Source: UBA7803 sp041686955
GTDB taxonomy: Bacteria; Pseudomonadota; Gammaproteobacteria; Pseudomonadales; Azotimanducaceae
Assembly: GCA_041686955.1 (NCBI GenBank)
Contig: JAWLCV010000156.1
Coordinates: forward strand, 1-5,128
Direction: 5' to 3'
DNA length: 5,128 nt
The notes under the pieces are model-generated. The model saw only the letters and a program-made list of their open reading frames with translations, was not told the DNA's origin and ran no database searches. Shown piece by piece: positions 1 to 5,128 of the stretch (positions are counted from its first letter, which is position 1; each line of letters begins with the position of its first letter). Made by a program: the position numbers and the translations under genes.

Positions 1-4
1 CCAA

Positions 5-400
5 TCAATTCCTCGCCACCACCGGGCTCTCGACGACCCGGCCGGCGAAGTGCCCCTGCTCCAGGCTCACCGCCAGCACCCGATGGCCGCTGGGGGTGGT
101 CTGGCAGGCGATGCGGACGGGGCTGTTGGCGCCGTCGCGGCGGCCGTATCCGTTCAGGTAGTAGCTTCGCGAATCGTCGCGGTCGTAGATGTAGTAGCTG
201 GAATCCACGGCGTAGATGGCGCCCTGGTCCTCGGCCGCGGCAACGCAGTTCTGGTAGCCGCGGGACTCGGCGAAGGAGCTGGGCGCCTCCGCTGCCGCGG
301 GACCGGCCAGACCGACGGCGGCGGCCAGGGCGGCTGCCAGGGCGAGGCGCGGGGTCTGAAGACTGGATCGGGTGTGCATGAGTGTTCTCGGCAGTTGCAT
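5..400 (-). CDS. Small exported tyrosine-rich protein, function unknown
   Basis: This is a 131-residue protein that I do not recognise. Residues 1-37 look like a Sec signal peptide: basic residues up to about 18, then an Ala/Leu/Val-rich core and an AAA/E cleavage site near 37/38. The predicted mature protein of about 94 residues has two cysteines (C52 and C99), which could form a disulfide in the periplasm, and an aromatic stretch at 69-85 with seven tyrosines among Asp, Arg and Ser. No catalytic motif is visible. The start is uncertain: the ATG at 400 has an AGGT 8 nt upstream, while a second ATG at 379 (124 aa) leaves a more typical signal peptide but has only a weak GAGA site. It is divergent from the LysR regulator gene, so it is the obvious candidate target of that regulator (inference). 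Signal peptide and coding status are fairly secure; function is unknown. Confidence 0.72.
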   Translation of the reverse strand: MQLPRTLMHTRSSLQTPRLALAAALAAAVGLAGPAAAEAPSSFAESRGYQNCVAAAEDQGAIYAVDSSYYIYDRDDSRSYYLNGYGRRDGANSPVRIACQTTPSGHRVLAVSLEQGHFAGRVVESPVVARN

Positions 401-405
401 TTGGT

Positions 406-420
406 GTTACCTAACGTAAC
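406..420. promoter_or_regulatory. LysR-type box (TTA-N7-TAA)
   Basis: The sequence GTTAC-N5-GTAAC is a perfect interrupted palindrome. Within it, TTA (407-409) and TAA (417-419) are separated by 7 nt, which also satisfies the T-N11-A rule for LysR-type regulator binding. It lies between a divergent gene pair, one member of which encodes a LysR regulator, the classic arrangement. It is only 6 nt upstream of the ATG at 400, so it would overlap the translation initiation region of that gene unless the downstream ATG at 379 is used. Binding by the neighbouring regulator is inference. Confidence 0.45.
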
Positions 421-451
421 AATCGGTCGCTTGAGTGAGAACTAACGTAAC
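411..451. repeat. 10-bp direct repeat pair, CTAACGTAAC
   Basis: Two exact copies of CTAACGTAAC lie at 411-420 and 442-451, offset by 31 bp (about three helical turns). The second copy continues as GTAG, so that 442-455 contains TAACG twice in tandem and is bounded by CTA and TAG. The first copy forms half of the TTA-N7-TAA box. Two similar sites one to three turns apart fit the recognition-site plus activation-site layout known for LysR-type regulators, so this is probably the operator of the flanking divergent pair. No convincing -35/-10 pair could be placed in the gap. Confidence 0.45.
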
Positions 452-509
452 GTAGAGACCCGTTCTCGTTCTTGTGGGGTTTCCGGCAGGCTCCACGGTT
501 ACCCGTGCG

Positions 510-514
510 AGGAG
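510..514 (+). promoter_or_regulatory. Ribosome binding site that fixes the regulator start
   Basis: AGGAG lies 8 nt before the ATG at 523. This selects that codon over the in-frame ATG at 472, which has no comparable site and would add 17 residues not expected in a LysR-type protein. Confidence 0.7.
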
Positions 515-522
515 ATCCGCCC

Positions 523-1479
523 ATGACCACTTTGGCCGACGTCGACTGGAATCTGGTGCGCAGCTTCGTGACCGTCGCGGAGCACGGCTCCCTGGCGGCG
601 GCGGCCCGCGAGCTGGGGCTCGCCCACCCGACGGTGGCGCGGCATGTGCAGAACCTGGAGGCGACGCTCGGCCTGCAGTTGTTCCACCGCCGCAGCACCG
701 GGCTCGAGCTCAACGACACGGGCGCGCGGCTGATGGCGCCGGCCCGCAGCATGCTCGAGGCGGCCCGGGCGTTCGACCTGGCCAGCCGCGCGGCGCGGTC
801 GCCGGCCTCGGGCCGGGTGCGAATCACCGCCTCCGAGCTCATTGCCGACATCTTCCCCGAGCTGCTCTCGCCGCTGCGTCGGGCCCGGGATCAGGGTCTC
901 ATCAACGTGGAGCTGCTGGTGGCGGACCGGGCTCTGAACCTGCTGGAGGGTGAGGCGGACATCGCCATCCGCCACGTGCAGCCCCATCAGCAGGAGCTGG
1001 TCTGCCGCCGTCTGGCCGGGCTGCCCGCGGGGCTGTACGCCAGCCGCGGCTACGTGGCCGAGCGGGGCATGCCCACGGCGGAGAGCGTGCGCGAGCACTG
1101 GTTCATCGACGGCATCCGGGCGCCCCGGCTGGCCCGCGGCGCCCGCCGGCGCGGTTATACCATCCACAAGGACCAGTTCGTGTTCCGCAGCGATCACTTC
1201 ACCGGGCGGCTCAACGGCGCGGTGGGCGGGTGGGGCATCGCCCTGGTGCCGGTGCACGTGGCGCGGCAGCAGCCGGAGCTGGTTCGGGTGCTGGCCGACA
1301 TCCCGTTCATCGAGGTGGAGATGTGGCTGGTGGCGCGTCAGGACGTGCGCACCACGCCCTACCTGCGAGACGCCTTCAGCACGGCGGGCGACGTCCTCAA
1401 CGCCTTCGCGGCCGACCTGCCCCGACTTCAGGACAGCGAAGCGGCCCGCCCCCCGCCCAGCCGGACGGTGATCGCGTAG
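523..1479 (+). CDS. LysR-type transcriptional regulator
   Basis: This 318-residue protein has the length and order of the LysR family. The N-terminal winged helix-turn-helix comes first: WNLVRSFVTVAEHGSLAAAA at about 9-28, then LGLAHPTVARHVQNLE and LGLQLFHRR, the usual recognition helix and wing. A linker helix follows at about 65-90, then a periplasmic-binding-like effector domain from about residue 92 (RVRITASELIADIFPELL), with the typical GEADIAIR segment near 143-150. The effector cannot be read from the sequence. The start follows an AGGAG site. It is divergent from the small exported protein, with LysR-box-like repeats between them, so autoregulation and control of that gene are likely (inference). 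Its last 52 bp overlap the end of the convergent permease gene. The C-terminal tail after about residue 295 is Pro/Ala/Arg-rich and may have been extended into the overlap. Confidence 0.93.
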   Translation: MTTLADVDWNLVRSFVTVAEHGSLAAAARELGLAHPTVARHVQNLEATLGLQLFHRRSTGLELNDTGARLMAPARSMLEAARAFDLASRAARSPASGRVRITASELIADIFPELLSPLRRARDQGLINVELLVADRALNLLEGEADIAIRHVQPHQQELVCRRLAGLPAGLYASRGYVAERGMPTAESVREHWFIDGIRAPRLARGARRRGYTIHKDQFVFRSDHFTGRLNGAVGGWGIALVPVHVARQQPELVRVLADIPFIEVEMWLVARQDVRTTPYLRDAFSTAGDVLNAFAADLPRLQDSEAARPPPSRTVIA

Positions 1480-2744
1480 GCGGCGGCGCCGCTGGCGACG
1501 ATGACCACCCCGAGCACCCCCTCCAGCGGGCGCTGCAGCAGGATGTAACCCAGGGTCCAGGCGGTGAAGCCGAGGTAGACCAGCACCGGCACCGGGTACA
1601 GGGCTACCCGGTAGGGGCGCGGCAGATCGGGACGGCGCCAGCGCAGCACGAACACGCCGAGCACCGAGAAGAAGGTGTTGAGACCCAGGGTGAAGCCGGC
1701 GAACACCAGGATCGACTCGAACGAGGAGGTCAGGATGAACGCCAGCGCCAGCGCCGACTGCAGCGCCACCGCCATGTCCGGCACGCCATGGCGGTTGGTT
1801 CGCGCCAGCAGCCGGAACGCCGGGAAATCCTGGCCGATCACCTGCAGCACCCGGGGCCCGGCGAGCACCATGGCGGAGACCGTGGAGACGAGCAGCAGCG
1901 CCAGCAGCACGCCCATCAGGCCCGCGCCGCCGTCGCCGAAGGCATGGCGTGCGGCTACGTAGCCGATCTCGATTCGACCCACCATGGCGTCCATGGGGGC
2001 CACGAGCAGAAAGGTGAAGTTGAGCAGCAGGTACAGGAGCATCACCGCCAGGGTGCCCGTGATCAGCACCCTCGACAGGTTCTTCTGCGGGTCGTCCAGC
2101 TCGCTCGTCAGGTAGGTGGCGGCGTTCCAGCCGGTGTAGGCGTAGTTGACGTAGATGAGCGATACCGCGAACGCGCCGCTGGCGAGCAGGGCCCCGTCGC
2201 CGGACGACGGCAGCAGGCGCAAGGGCTGGGGTTCTCCGACCAGGGCCCAGGCGAGCACGCAGAACCCGAGGATCAGCAGTACCTTGACCAGGGTGAAGGC
2301 GCGCTGCACGCCGCCGCTGCTGCGCCGGGTGCTGGCGTGGACGGCGGTGAGCGCGAGGACCAGCCCGCAGGCGAGCCAGGTGGGCGACAGGCCAGGAAAC
2401 ACCGAAGCCAGGTAGCTGCCGAAGGTGATCGCCGCCAGGGCGGTCGGTGCGGCGAAGCCGATGGTGGCGGAGATCCAGCCGGAGACGAAGCCGGCCAGCG
2501 GATGGTAGATCCGGGTGAGGAAGTTGTACTCGCCCCCGGAACGCGGCAGCGCAGCGCCGAGCTCGGCGTAGCACAGCGCGCCGCACAGCGCCGTGAGGCC
2601 CCCCACCAGCCACAGCATCATGAGCACGAACGGGGAGCGGATCTCCAGAAGCTGGAATCCGAGACTGGTGAACACGCCGGTCCCGATCATGTTGGCCACC
2701 ACCACGGCGATGGCGGTGCGGGGGCTGAAGCCGGTGTCTTCCAC
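1428..2744 (-). CDS. APC-family amino acid permease
   Basis: This is an inner-membrane secondary transporter of the amino acid-polyamine-organocation superfamily, probably carrying an amino acid by proton symport or exchange (family knowledge; substrate unknown). Taken from a GTG at 2744 it has 438 residues, about the family length, and roughly 12 hydrophobic segments. Segment 1 has the glycine motif NMIGTGVF at 18-25, which in this family contacts the substrate backbone. YAELGAALPRSGGEY at 59-73 is the conserved segment-2/loop signature, and YAYTGWNAATYLTSELDDP at 201-219 matches the segment-6 region. The same frame is open to an ATG at 2837, but that adds 31 polar residues lying inside the upstream gene and is unlikely. 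The GTG follows the upstream stop by 16 nt, with GAGGT overlapping that stop (13 nt spacing, rather long). It is probably cotranscribed with the upstream lipoprotein gene. Confidence 0.92.
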   Translation of the reverse strand: MEDTGFSPRTAIAVVVANMIGTGVFTSLGFQLLEIRSPFVLMMLWLVGGLTALCGALCYAELGAALPRSGGEYNFLTRIYHPLAGFVSGWISATIGFAAPTALAAITFGSYLASVFPGLSPTWLACGLVLALTAVHASTRRSSGGVQRAFTLVKVLLILGFCVLAWALVGEPQPLRLLPSSGDGALLASGAFAVSLIYVNYAYTGWNAATYLTSELDDPQKNLSRVLITGTLAVMLLYLLLNFTFLLVAPMDAMVGRIEIGYVAARHAFGDGGAGLMGVLLALLLVSTVSAMVLAGPRVLQVIGQDFPAFRLLARTNRHGVPDMAVALQSALALAFILTSSFESILVFAGFTLGLNTFFSVLGVFVLRWRRPDLPRPYRVALYPVPVLVYLGFTAWTLGYILLQRPLEGVLGVVIVASGAAAYAITVRLGGGRAASLS

Positions 2745-2760
2745 GGGGGCCGGCCGGACC

Positions 2761-3198
2761 TCAGCGCCGGTCGAGGCGGAACACCAGTGCCTGCTGCAGC
2801 CAGTTCTCCTCGCGGTCCAGGCCGTACTTTTCGGCATAGGCCTCCGCCACCTCGCGGCGTTCCTGGCGGTCGGTGACGGGTTCCGCGCGCAGCGGATAGA
2901 TGGTCTCCCCCACGCGCAGCCGCACCCGGGGATCCTCGCGTATGTGGTCGCTCCAGTTGGTGCCTTCGGGCCCCGTGCCGATGTAGACGTGCTCGTCGAT
3001 CCCCACCGCCCAGATGTTCACCGAGTAGGGATCGGCCGGGCGGGTTTCGAGCTGAAACGTTTCCTCGTCGCGGATGGCCGACCAGTCGGCGGGCGGCTCG
3101 GCCACCTCGCCCGAGAGCTCGCCGCCGGCGAAGACGATGAACGGTTCCGAGCAGCCGCCGAGCAGAACGGCTAGCACGACGATGACGATTCCCTTCAT
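2761..3198 (-). CDS. Small lipoprotein with predicted split-barrel (DUF2255/PNPOx-like) domain
   Basis: This is a 145-residue protein. Residues 1-16 form a short lipoprotein signal with lipobox LGGC (acylated C16). Serine follows the cysteine, so outer-membrane sorting is expected under the usual Lol rule. From about 35 to 110 the pattern (FQLETRPADPYSVNIWAVGIDEHVYIGTGPEGTNWSDHIREDPRVRLRVG, abbreviated here by its ends at 48 and 97) resembles DUF2255 and related pyridoxamine-phosphate-oxidase-like split barrels. In those families, basic and polar residues before an IW strand, then VYI and a DPRVRL strand, are typical. Flavin or other cofactor binding cannot be confirmed from the sequence, and a membrane-anchored version is unusual. 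The C-terminal part (111-145) is charged and helical. No clear Shine-Dalgarno site precedes the ATG, which is chosen because it yields a clean lipoprotein signal. It is the first gene of a likely two-gene unit with the permease and is divergent from the alcohol dehydrogenase. Confidence 0.75.
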   Translation of the reverse strand: MKGIVIVVLAVLLGGCSEPFIVFAGGELSGEVAEPPADWSAIRDEETFQLETRPADPYSVNIWAVGIDEHVYIGTGPEGTNWSDHIREDPRVRLRVGETIYPLRAEPVTDRQERREVAEAYAEKYGLDREENWLQQALVFRLDRR

Positions 3199-3228
3199 GA
3201 ATGCGGCTGTAGCGCGTGTAGAAGCGCC

Positions 3229-3257
3229 ATTAGCGCCAAATCAGCGCTATAAGTAAA
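3229..3257 (-). promoter_or_regulatory. Possible promoter of the lipoprotein-permease unit
   Basis: On the minus strand TTTACT (3257-3252; 4/6 to the -35 consensus) and GCTAAT (3234-3229; 4/6 to the -10 consensus) are separated by 17 nt, about 30 nt upstream of the ATG at 3198. The match is modest and is given weight mainly by its position. It encloses the 3231-3249 palindrome. Confidence 0.3.
3231..3249. promoter_or_regulatory. Operator-like palindrome TAGCGC-N7-GCGCTA
   Basis: This is a perfect 6-bp inverted repeat with a 7-bp spacer in the 109-nt gap between the divergent lipoprotein and dehydrogenase genes. Its half-site core AGCGC recurs on the plus strand at 3211, 3223, 3232 and 3243, a spacing of 9-12 bp that is close to the helical repeat. 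A TATAAG (3248-3253, 5/6 to -10) for the plus strand abuts its right edge, and the possible minus-strand promoter overlaps it. A repressor bound here could control both directions. No candidate regulator gene is adjacent, so the protein is unknown. Confidence 0.45.
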
Positions 3258-3293
3258 CTGCTTTTTGTGAAGGAGTTTCGCTGGGTTTTCGGC

Positions 3294-3299
3294 AGGAGG
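3294..3299 (+). promoter_or_regulatory. Strong ribosome binding site of the alcohol dehydrogenase
   Basis: AGGAGG, within a longer GGAGGAGG run, lies 8 nt before the ATG at 3308. It favours this ATG over the second one three codons downstream (3317). Confidence 0.75.
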
Positions 3300-3307
3300 A
3301 GGCACCG

Positions 3308-4297
3308 ATGCGCGCCATGCTGCTGGAACGGCCGGGCGGCCGCTTCGAGCTCACCGATCTTCCGGTTCCCGAACCGCGCCCCGGCGAGCTCCTGATCCGG
3401 GTGCACGCGTGCGGCGTGTGCCGCACCGATCTGCATGTGGTGGATGGCGACATCACCGACGGCCGGTATCCGCTGGTACCGGGTCACCAGATCGTCGGCC
3501 GGGTCGCCGTGGCGCCCCCCGGCAGCGTCCTTCCGGTGGGCACGCGGGTGGGGGTGCCGTGGCTCGGATACACCTGCGGCGAGTGCGCATTCTGCCGGTC
3601 CGGGCGTGAGAACCTGTGCGACCGGGCCGAGTTTACCGGCTACCAGCGTCCCGGGGGCTACGCCGAATACGTGGCCGCCGACGAGCGCTTCTGCTTTCCG
3701 TTGCCCGAAAGCTACCCTGACCACCAGGCCGCGCCCCTGCTCTGTGCCGGACTCATCGGCTATCGGGCGCTTTCCATGGCCGGGGACGCGCAGGAGCTCG
3801 GGTTCTACGGTTTCGGCAATGCCGCCCACATCCTCACTCAGATCGCCGCCTGGCAGGGGCGGCGCGTGCACGCCTTCACCCGGGACGGTGACCTGGAGAC
3901 CCAGGCGTTCGCCCGCGAGCTCGGTGCCGTCTGGGCGGGGGGCACCTCCGATGCTCCGCCCGGGGCGCTCGAGGCCGCCATCATCTTCGCCCCCGCGGGG
4001 GAGCTCGTTCCCCTGGCGCTCGGCCACTTGACCAAGGGCGGCCGGGTGGTCTGCGCGGGCATCCACATGTCCGATATCCCCTCGTTCCCCTACCACATCC
4101 TCTGGGGCGAACGCTGCATCTGCTCGGTCGCCAACCTGACCCGCGAGGACGGCCGCCGGCTGCTGGAGATCGCGCCGCAGGCGGGCGTCGAGACGGAAGT
4201 CCAGACCTTCCCCCTGGAGCGCACCGCCGAGGCCCTGGACGCCCTGCGCGCAGGCCACATCCGCGGCGCCGCCGTGGTTACCGTCGACGCCCCGTAG
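3308..4297 (+). CDS. Zinc-dependent alcohol dehydrogenase, TIGR02822-type subgroup
   Basis: This 329-residue medium-chain dehydrogenase/reductase is expected to oxidise alcohols or reduce aldehydes with NAD(P) in the cytoplasm; the true substrate is unknown. The GroES-like catalytic domain spans about 1-150. Catalytic zinc ligands by alignment are C38 (in ACGVCRTDLH), H60 (PGHQ) and C146 (PLLCAG). The structural zinc knuckle is C90, C93, C96 and C104. The cofactor-binding Rossmann domain starts at about 163 with GFYGFGNAAHIL, where the last glycine of the usual GxGxxG is alanine, as I recall for this subgroup. GRVVCAGIHMSDIP near 245-258 and the length of about 330 also fit TIGR02822. The usual GHE is GHQ here (Q61). 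Start: strong AGGAGG 8 nt upstream. It is divergent from the lipoprotein gene and convergent with the exported-protein gene. The last codons form one arm of the inverted repeat at 4271-4420. Confidence 0.93.
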   Translation: MRAMLLERPGGRFELTDLPVPEPRPGELLIRVHACGVCRTDLHVVDGDITDGRYPLVPGHQIVGRVAVAPPGSVLPVGTRVGVPWLGYTCGECAFCRSGRENLCDRAEFTGYQRPGGYAEYVAADERFCFPLPESYPDHQAAPLLCAGLIGYRALSMAGDAQELGFYGFGNAAHILTQIAAWQGRRVHAFTRDGDLETQAFARELGAVWAGGTSDAPPGALEAAIIFAPAGELVPLALGHLTKGGRVVCAGIHMSDIPSFPYHILWGERCICSVANLTREDGRRLLEIAPQAGVETEVQTFPLERTAEALDALRAGHIRGAAVVTVDAP

Positions 4298-4420
4298 AGC
4301 ATCGCGAGGAGCGCGACCCGGCGAAAGGAGGAGCCACGGTAGCGGACGCGGGGCCGATGTTTCACCCTCACGGCCGGGTCGCGATCGACGACGGCTCGAC
4401 GGGGCGTCGCCGGTCACGGC
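4271..4420. repeat. Long imperfect inverted repeat spanning the convergent gene ends
   Basis: The left arm (4271-4322) and the reverse complement of the right arm (4373-4420) align along most of their length. The shared blocks are GCCGTG, then ACCG after a 3-nt gap, then CGACGCCCCGT (11 nt exact), GAGC, and CGCGACCCGGC (11 nt exact). The best ungapped block, 4280-4300 against 4394-4414, pairs at 19 of 21 positions. A poorly matched stretch of 10-11 nt separates the outer and inner stems, and about 50 nt (4323-4372) remain as an apical loop. The repeat contains the last codons and stop of the dehydrogenase and the last codons and stop of the convergent gene. It could act as a shared bidirectional terminator, though without U-tracts, or be a miniature repeat element. 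Function is inference; the symmetry is seen directly. Confidence 0.6.
4324..4331 (+). promoter_or_regulatory. Orphan Shine-Dalgarno-like site
   Basis: AAAGGAGG is a near-perfect anti-16S match 26 nt after the dehydrogenase stop, but no ATG, GTG or TTG occurs at a suitable distance. An ACG lies 4 nt downstream and the first in-frame ATG is at 4357, 25 nt away. The open frame after that ATG is merely antisense to the convergent gene. It may be a remnant of a lost downstream cistron or a chance G/A run. Confidence 0.3.
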
Positions 4421-4992
4421 GCGCGATCGAAGACGCGCTTGTGGATCAGCGTGGGGCCGCGGTTCGGGTCCAGCTTGACGGTGACGAGCAGACGGCCGTC
4501 GTCGCGGATCTCGAAGACCTGGCTGACCTTGCGGCTGGTGGTCTCGTAGCGGCTGGTCAACCGGTCGTCGCTCCAGCGGCTGACCAGGCCCTGGTCGTTG
4601 CCCCGCTTCAGCGTCTCGCTGCCGGCGTTGCCGTAGGCGAGATGCAGCCGCGCCTCGGCGCCGTCGCCCCGAGGCTCGATGACCAGCTCGGGGGTGCGCA
4701 GCACCTTGGGATCCGGTGAGCTGCCGCCGCTGGCCGGCGGCGTGTCGGCACGGGGCAGGGGCACGCCGCCCACGCTCACCGTCGTGCGCGGCATGTTGTC
4801 GAACACGCTCCGGCGTTCCCGCACCTCCGGCTGCACCTCGCGGGTGAGGGTTTCGTTGAGGATCCAACGTCCCGCCAGCGCGCGCTCGGCGGCCGCGGCG
4901 GGCGACGCCGCACCCAGGACGGCGGCGCCGACCGCGGCCGCCGCGACGGTGGCGAGGAAGGTTCGGAGGCGGCGGAGGTTCGGGTCTCCCAT
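4414..4992 (-). CDS. Exported protein, function unknown, possible lipocalin-like barrel
   Basis: This is a 192-residue protein. Residues 1-35 are a clear Sec signal peptide: RRLR at 7-10, an Ala/Val/Leu core to about 30, then PAAAA/E cleavage near 35/36. The mature part begins ALAGRWILNE at 39-48. A GxW motif at the first strand is reminiscent of lipocalin-like barrels, and later alternating hydrophobic/polar strands at about 103-112, 117-122, 138-150, 157-163 and 168-175 fit a small beta-barrel. There is a Gly/Ser/Pro-rich loop at about 83-95. No cysteine and no catalytic motif are seen, so the fold assignment is tentative. No strong Shine-Dalgarno site precedes the ATG, but it gives the best signal peptide. 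The gene converges on the dehydrogenase, and its stop lies inside the long inverted repeat. It is divergent from the partial gene at the right edge across a 90-nt gap. Confidence 0.75.
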   Translation of the reverse strand: MGDPNLRRLRTFLATVAAAAVGAAVLGAASPAAAAERALAGRWILNETLTREVQPEVRERRSVFDNMPRTTVSVGGVPLPRADTPPASGGSSPDPKVLRTPELVIEPRGDGAEARLHLAYGNAGSETLKRGNDQGLVSRWSDDRLTSRYETTSRKVSQVFEIRDDGRLLVTVKLDPNRGPTLIHKRVFDRAP

Positions 4993-5082
4993 GTCGTTTT
5001 CGAGGTCGTGCGTGGCGGAAGGTTCGGTGGAGAGTACACTGTGGCGGCGAAAGTCTCATGGCTGGGTGACCGGGAGGTTGGC

Positions 5083-5128
5083 GTGAACGATCGCGAGTTC
5101 GACGTCGTCGTCTGGGGCGCTACGGGGT
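5083..5128 (+). CDS. Partial: saccharopine dehydrogenase-like / trans-acting enoyl reductase N-terminus
   Basis: Only the first 15 codons are present before the window ends. They read MNDREFDVVVWGATG, with GTG as start. A short polar lead, then a beta strand (FDVVVWG) and the start of a GATGxxG-type dinucleotide-binding loop, are characteristic of the saccharopine dehydrogenase NADP-binding family, including the trans-acting enoyl reductase group, whose members commonly begin this way (recalled family knowledge). Other Rossmann proteins cannot be excluded from so little sequence. GGAGGT at 5073-5078 precedes the GTG by 4 nt. An alternative in-frame GTG at 5041 has GGAG 8 nt upstream and would add 14 residues; the shorter form is preferred because the strand then begins at the usual place. 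Confidence 0.6.
   Translation, partial: MNDREFDVVVWGATG

Noticed and set aside
411..851. A 146-codon minus-strand frame opposite the start of the LysR gene
   Set aside because: Ser/Arg/Ala-rich shadow of a strongly supported helix-turn-helix coding region.
1480..1530. GC-rich hairpins after the regulator stop as a terminator
   Set aside because: They lie inside permease coding sequence, have no T-tract, and such GC stems are common across the window.
499..2613. A 704-codon minus-strand open frame running through the regulator and permease genes
   Set aside because: Its translation is low-complexity Arg/Pro/Gly/His sequence typical of shadow frames in high-GC DNA, and both genes it crosses have clear family signatures in other frames.
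1230..2876. A 548-codon plus-strand open frame antisense to the permease
   Set aside because: Its Gly/Gln/His/Arg-rich translation has no domain pattern and mirrors the permease frame.
3267..3307. A GTG-initiated short upstream frame overlapping the dehydrogenase start
   Set aside because: No ribosome binding site precedes it, and the AGGAGG downstream is fully explained by the dehydrogenase ATG.
4357..4719. A 120-codon plus-strand frame downstream of the orphan Shine-Dalgarno site
   Set aside because: The ATG is 25 nt from the site, and almost all of the frame is antisense to the exported-protein gene with shadow-type composition.
5035..5040. TACACT as a -10 element for the right-edge gene
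   Set aside because: No acceptable -35 hexamer lies 16-18 nt upstream, so it is no better than chance.
3230..5059. A 609-codon minus-strand open frame across the dehydrogenase and exported-protein genes
   Set aside because: It is biased shadow sequence crossing two well-supported genes and an intergenic inverted repeat; no motif or ribosome site supports it.

Overview
The window is very G+C-rich, tightly packed chromosomal DNA. Shine-Dalgarno sites, a lipobox protein, a LysR regulator and Sec signal peptides point to a Gram-negative bacterium. A high-GC gammaproteobacterium of the Ectothiorhodospiraceae/Halomonadaceae type would fit, but that placement is inference from gene style, not from a marker gene. 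There is no rRNA, tRNA, CRISPR array, transposase or phage gene.

Layout from left to right. (1) A small tyrosine-rich exported protein of unknown function (minus strand, up to 400) is divergent from a LysR-type regulator (523-1479, plus). The gap between them carries a TTA-N7-TAA box and two copies of a 10-bp direct repeat, as expected for a LysR operator. (2) The regulator runs tail to tail into an APC-family amino-acid permease (minus), and their 3' coding ends overlap by 52 bp. The permease is the second gene of a two-gene minus-strand unit. The first is a small lipoprotein with a predicted split-barrel (DUF2255/pyridoxamine-oxidase-like) domain, ending 16 nt before the permease GTG start. 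(3) The lipoprotein gene is divergent from a zinc-dependent alcohol dehydrogenase of the TIGR02822 subgroup (3308-4297, plus). Their 109-nt shared gap contains a perfect 6-bp inverted repeat with 7-bp spacer, overlapping promoter-like elements for both directions. (4) The dehydrogenase converges on a gene for an exported protein of about 190 aa (4414-4992, minus). The 116-nt gap plus both gene ends form a long imperfect inverted repeat with an orphan Shine-Dalgarno site in its centre. (5) The first 15 codons of a probable saccharopine-dehydrogenase-like/trans-acting enoyl reductase gene run off the right edge (plus).

The genes do not form one obvious pathway. The window reads as an ordinary metabolic/accessory neighbourhood with three short divergent units. 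No new multi-gene system is supported. The most noteworthy signals are non-coding: the inverted repeat at 4271-4420, the palindrome at 3231-3249 and the repeats at 406-455.
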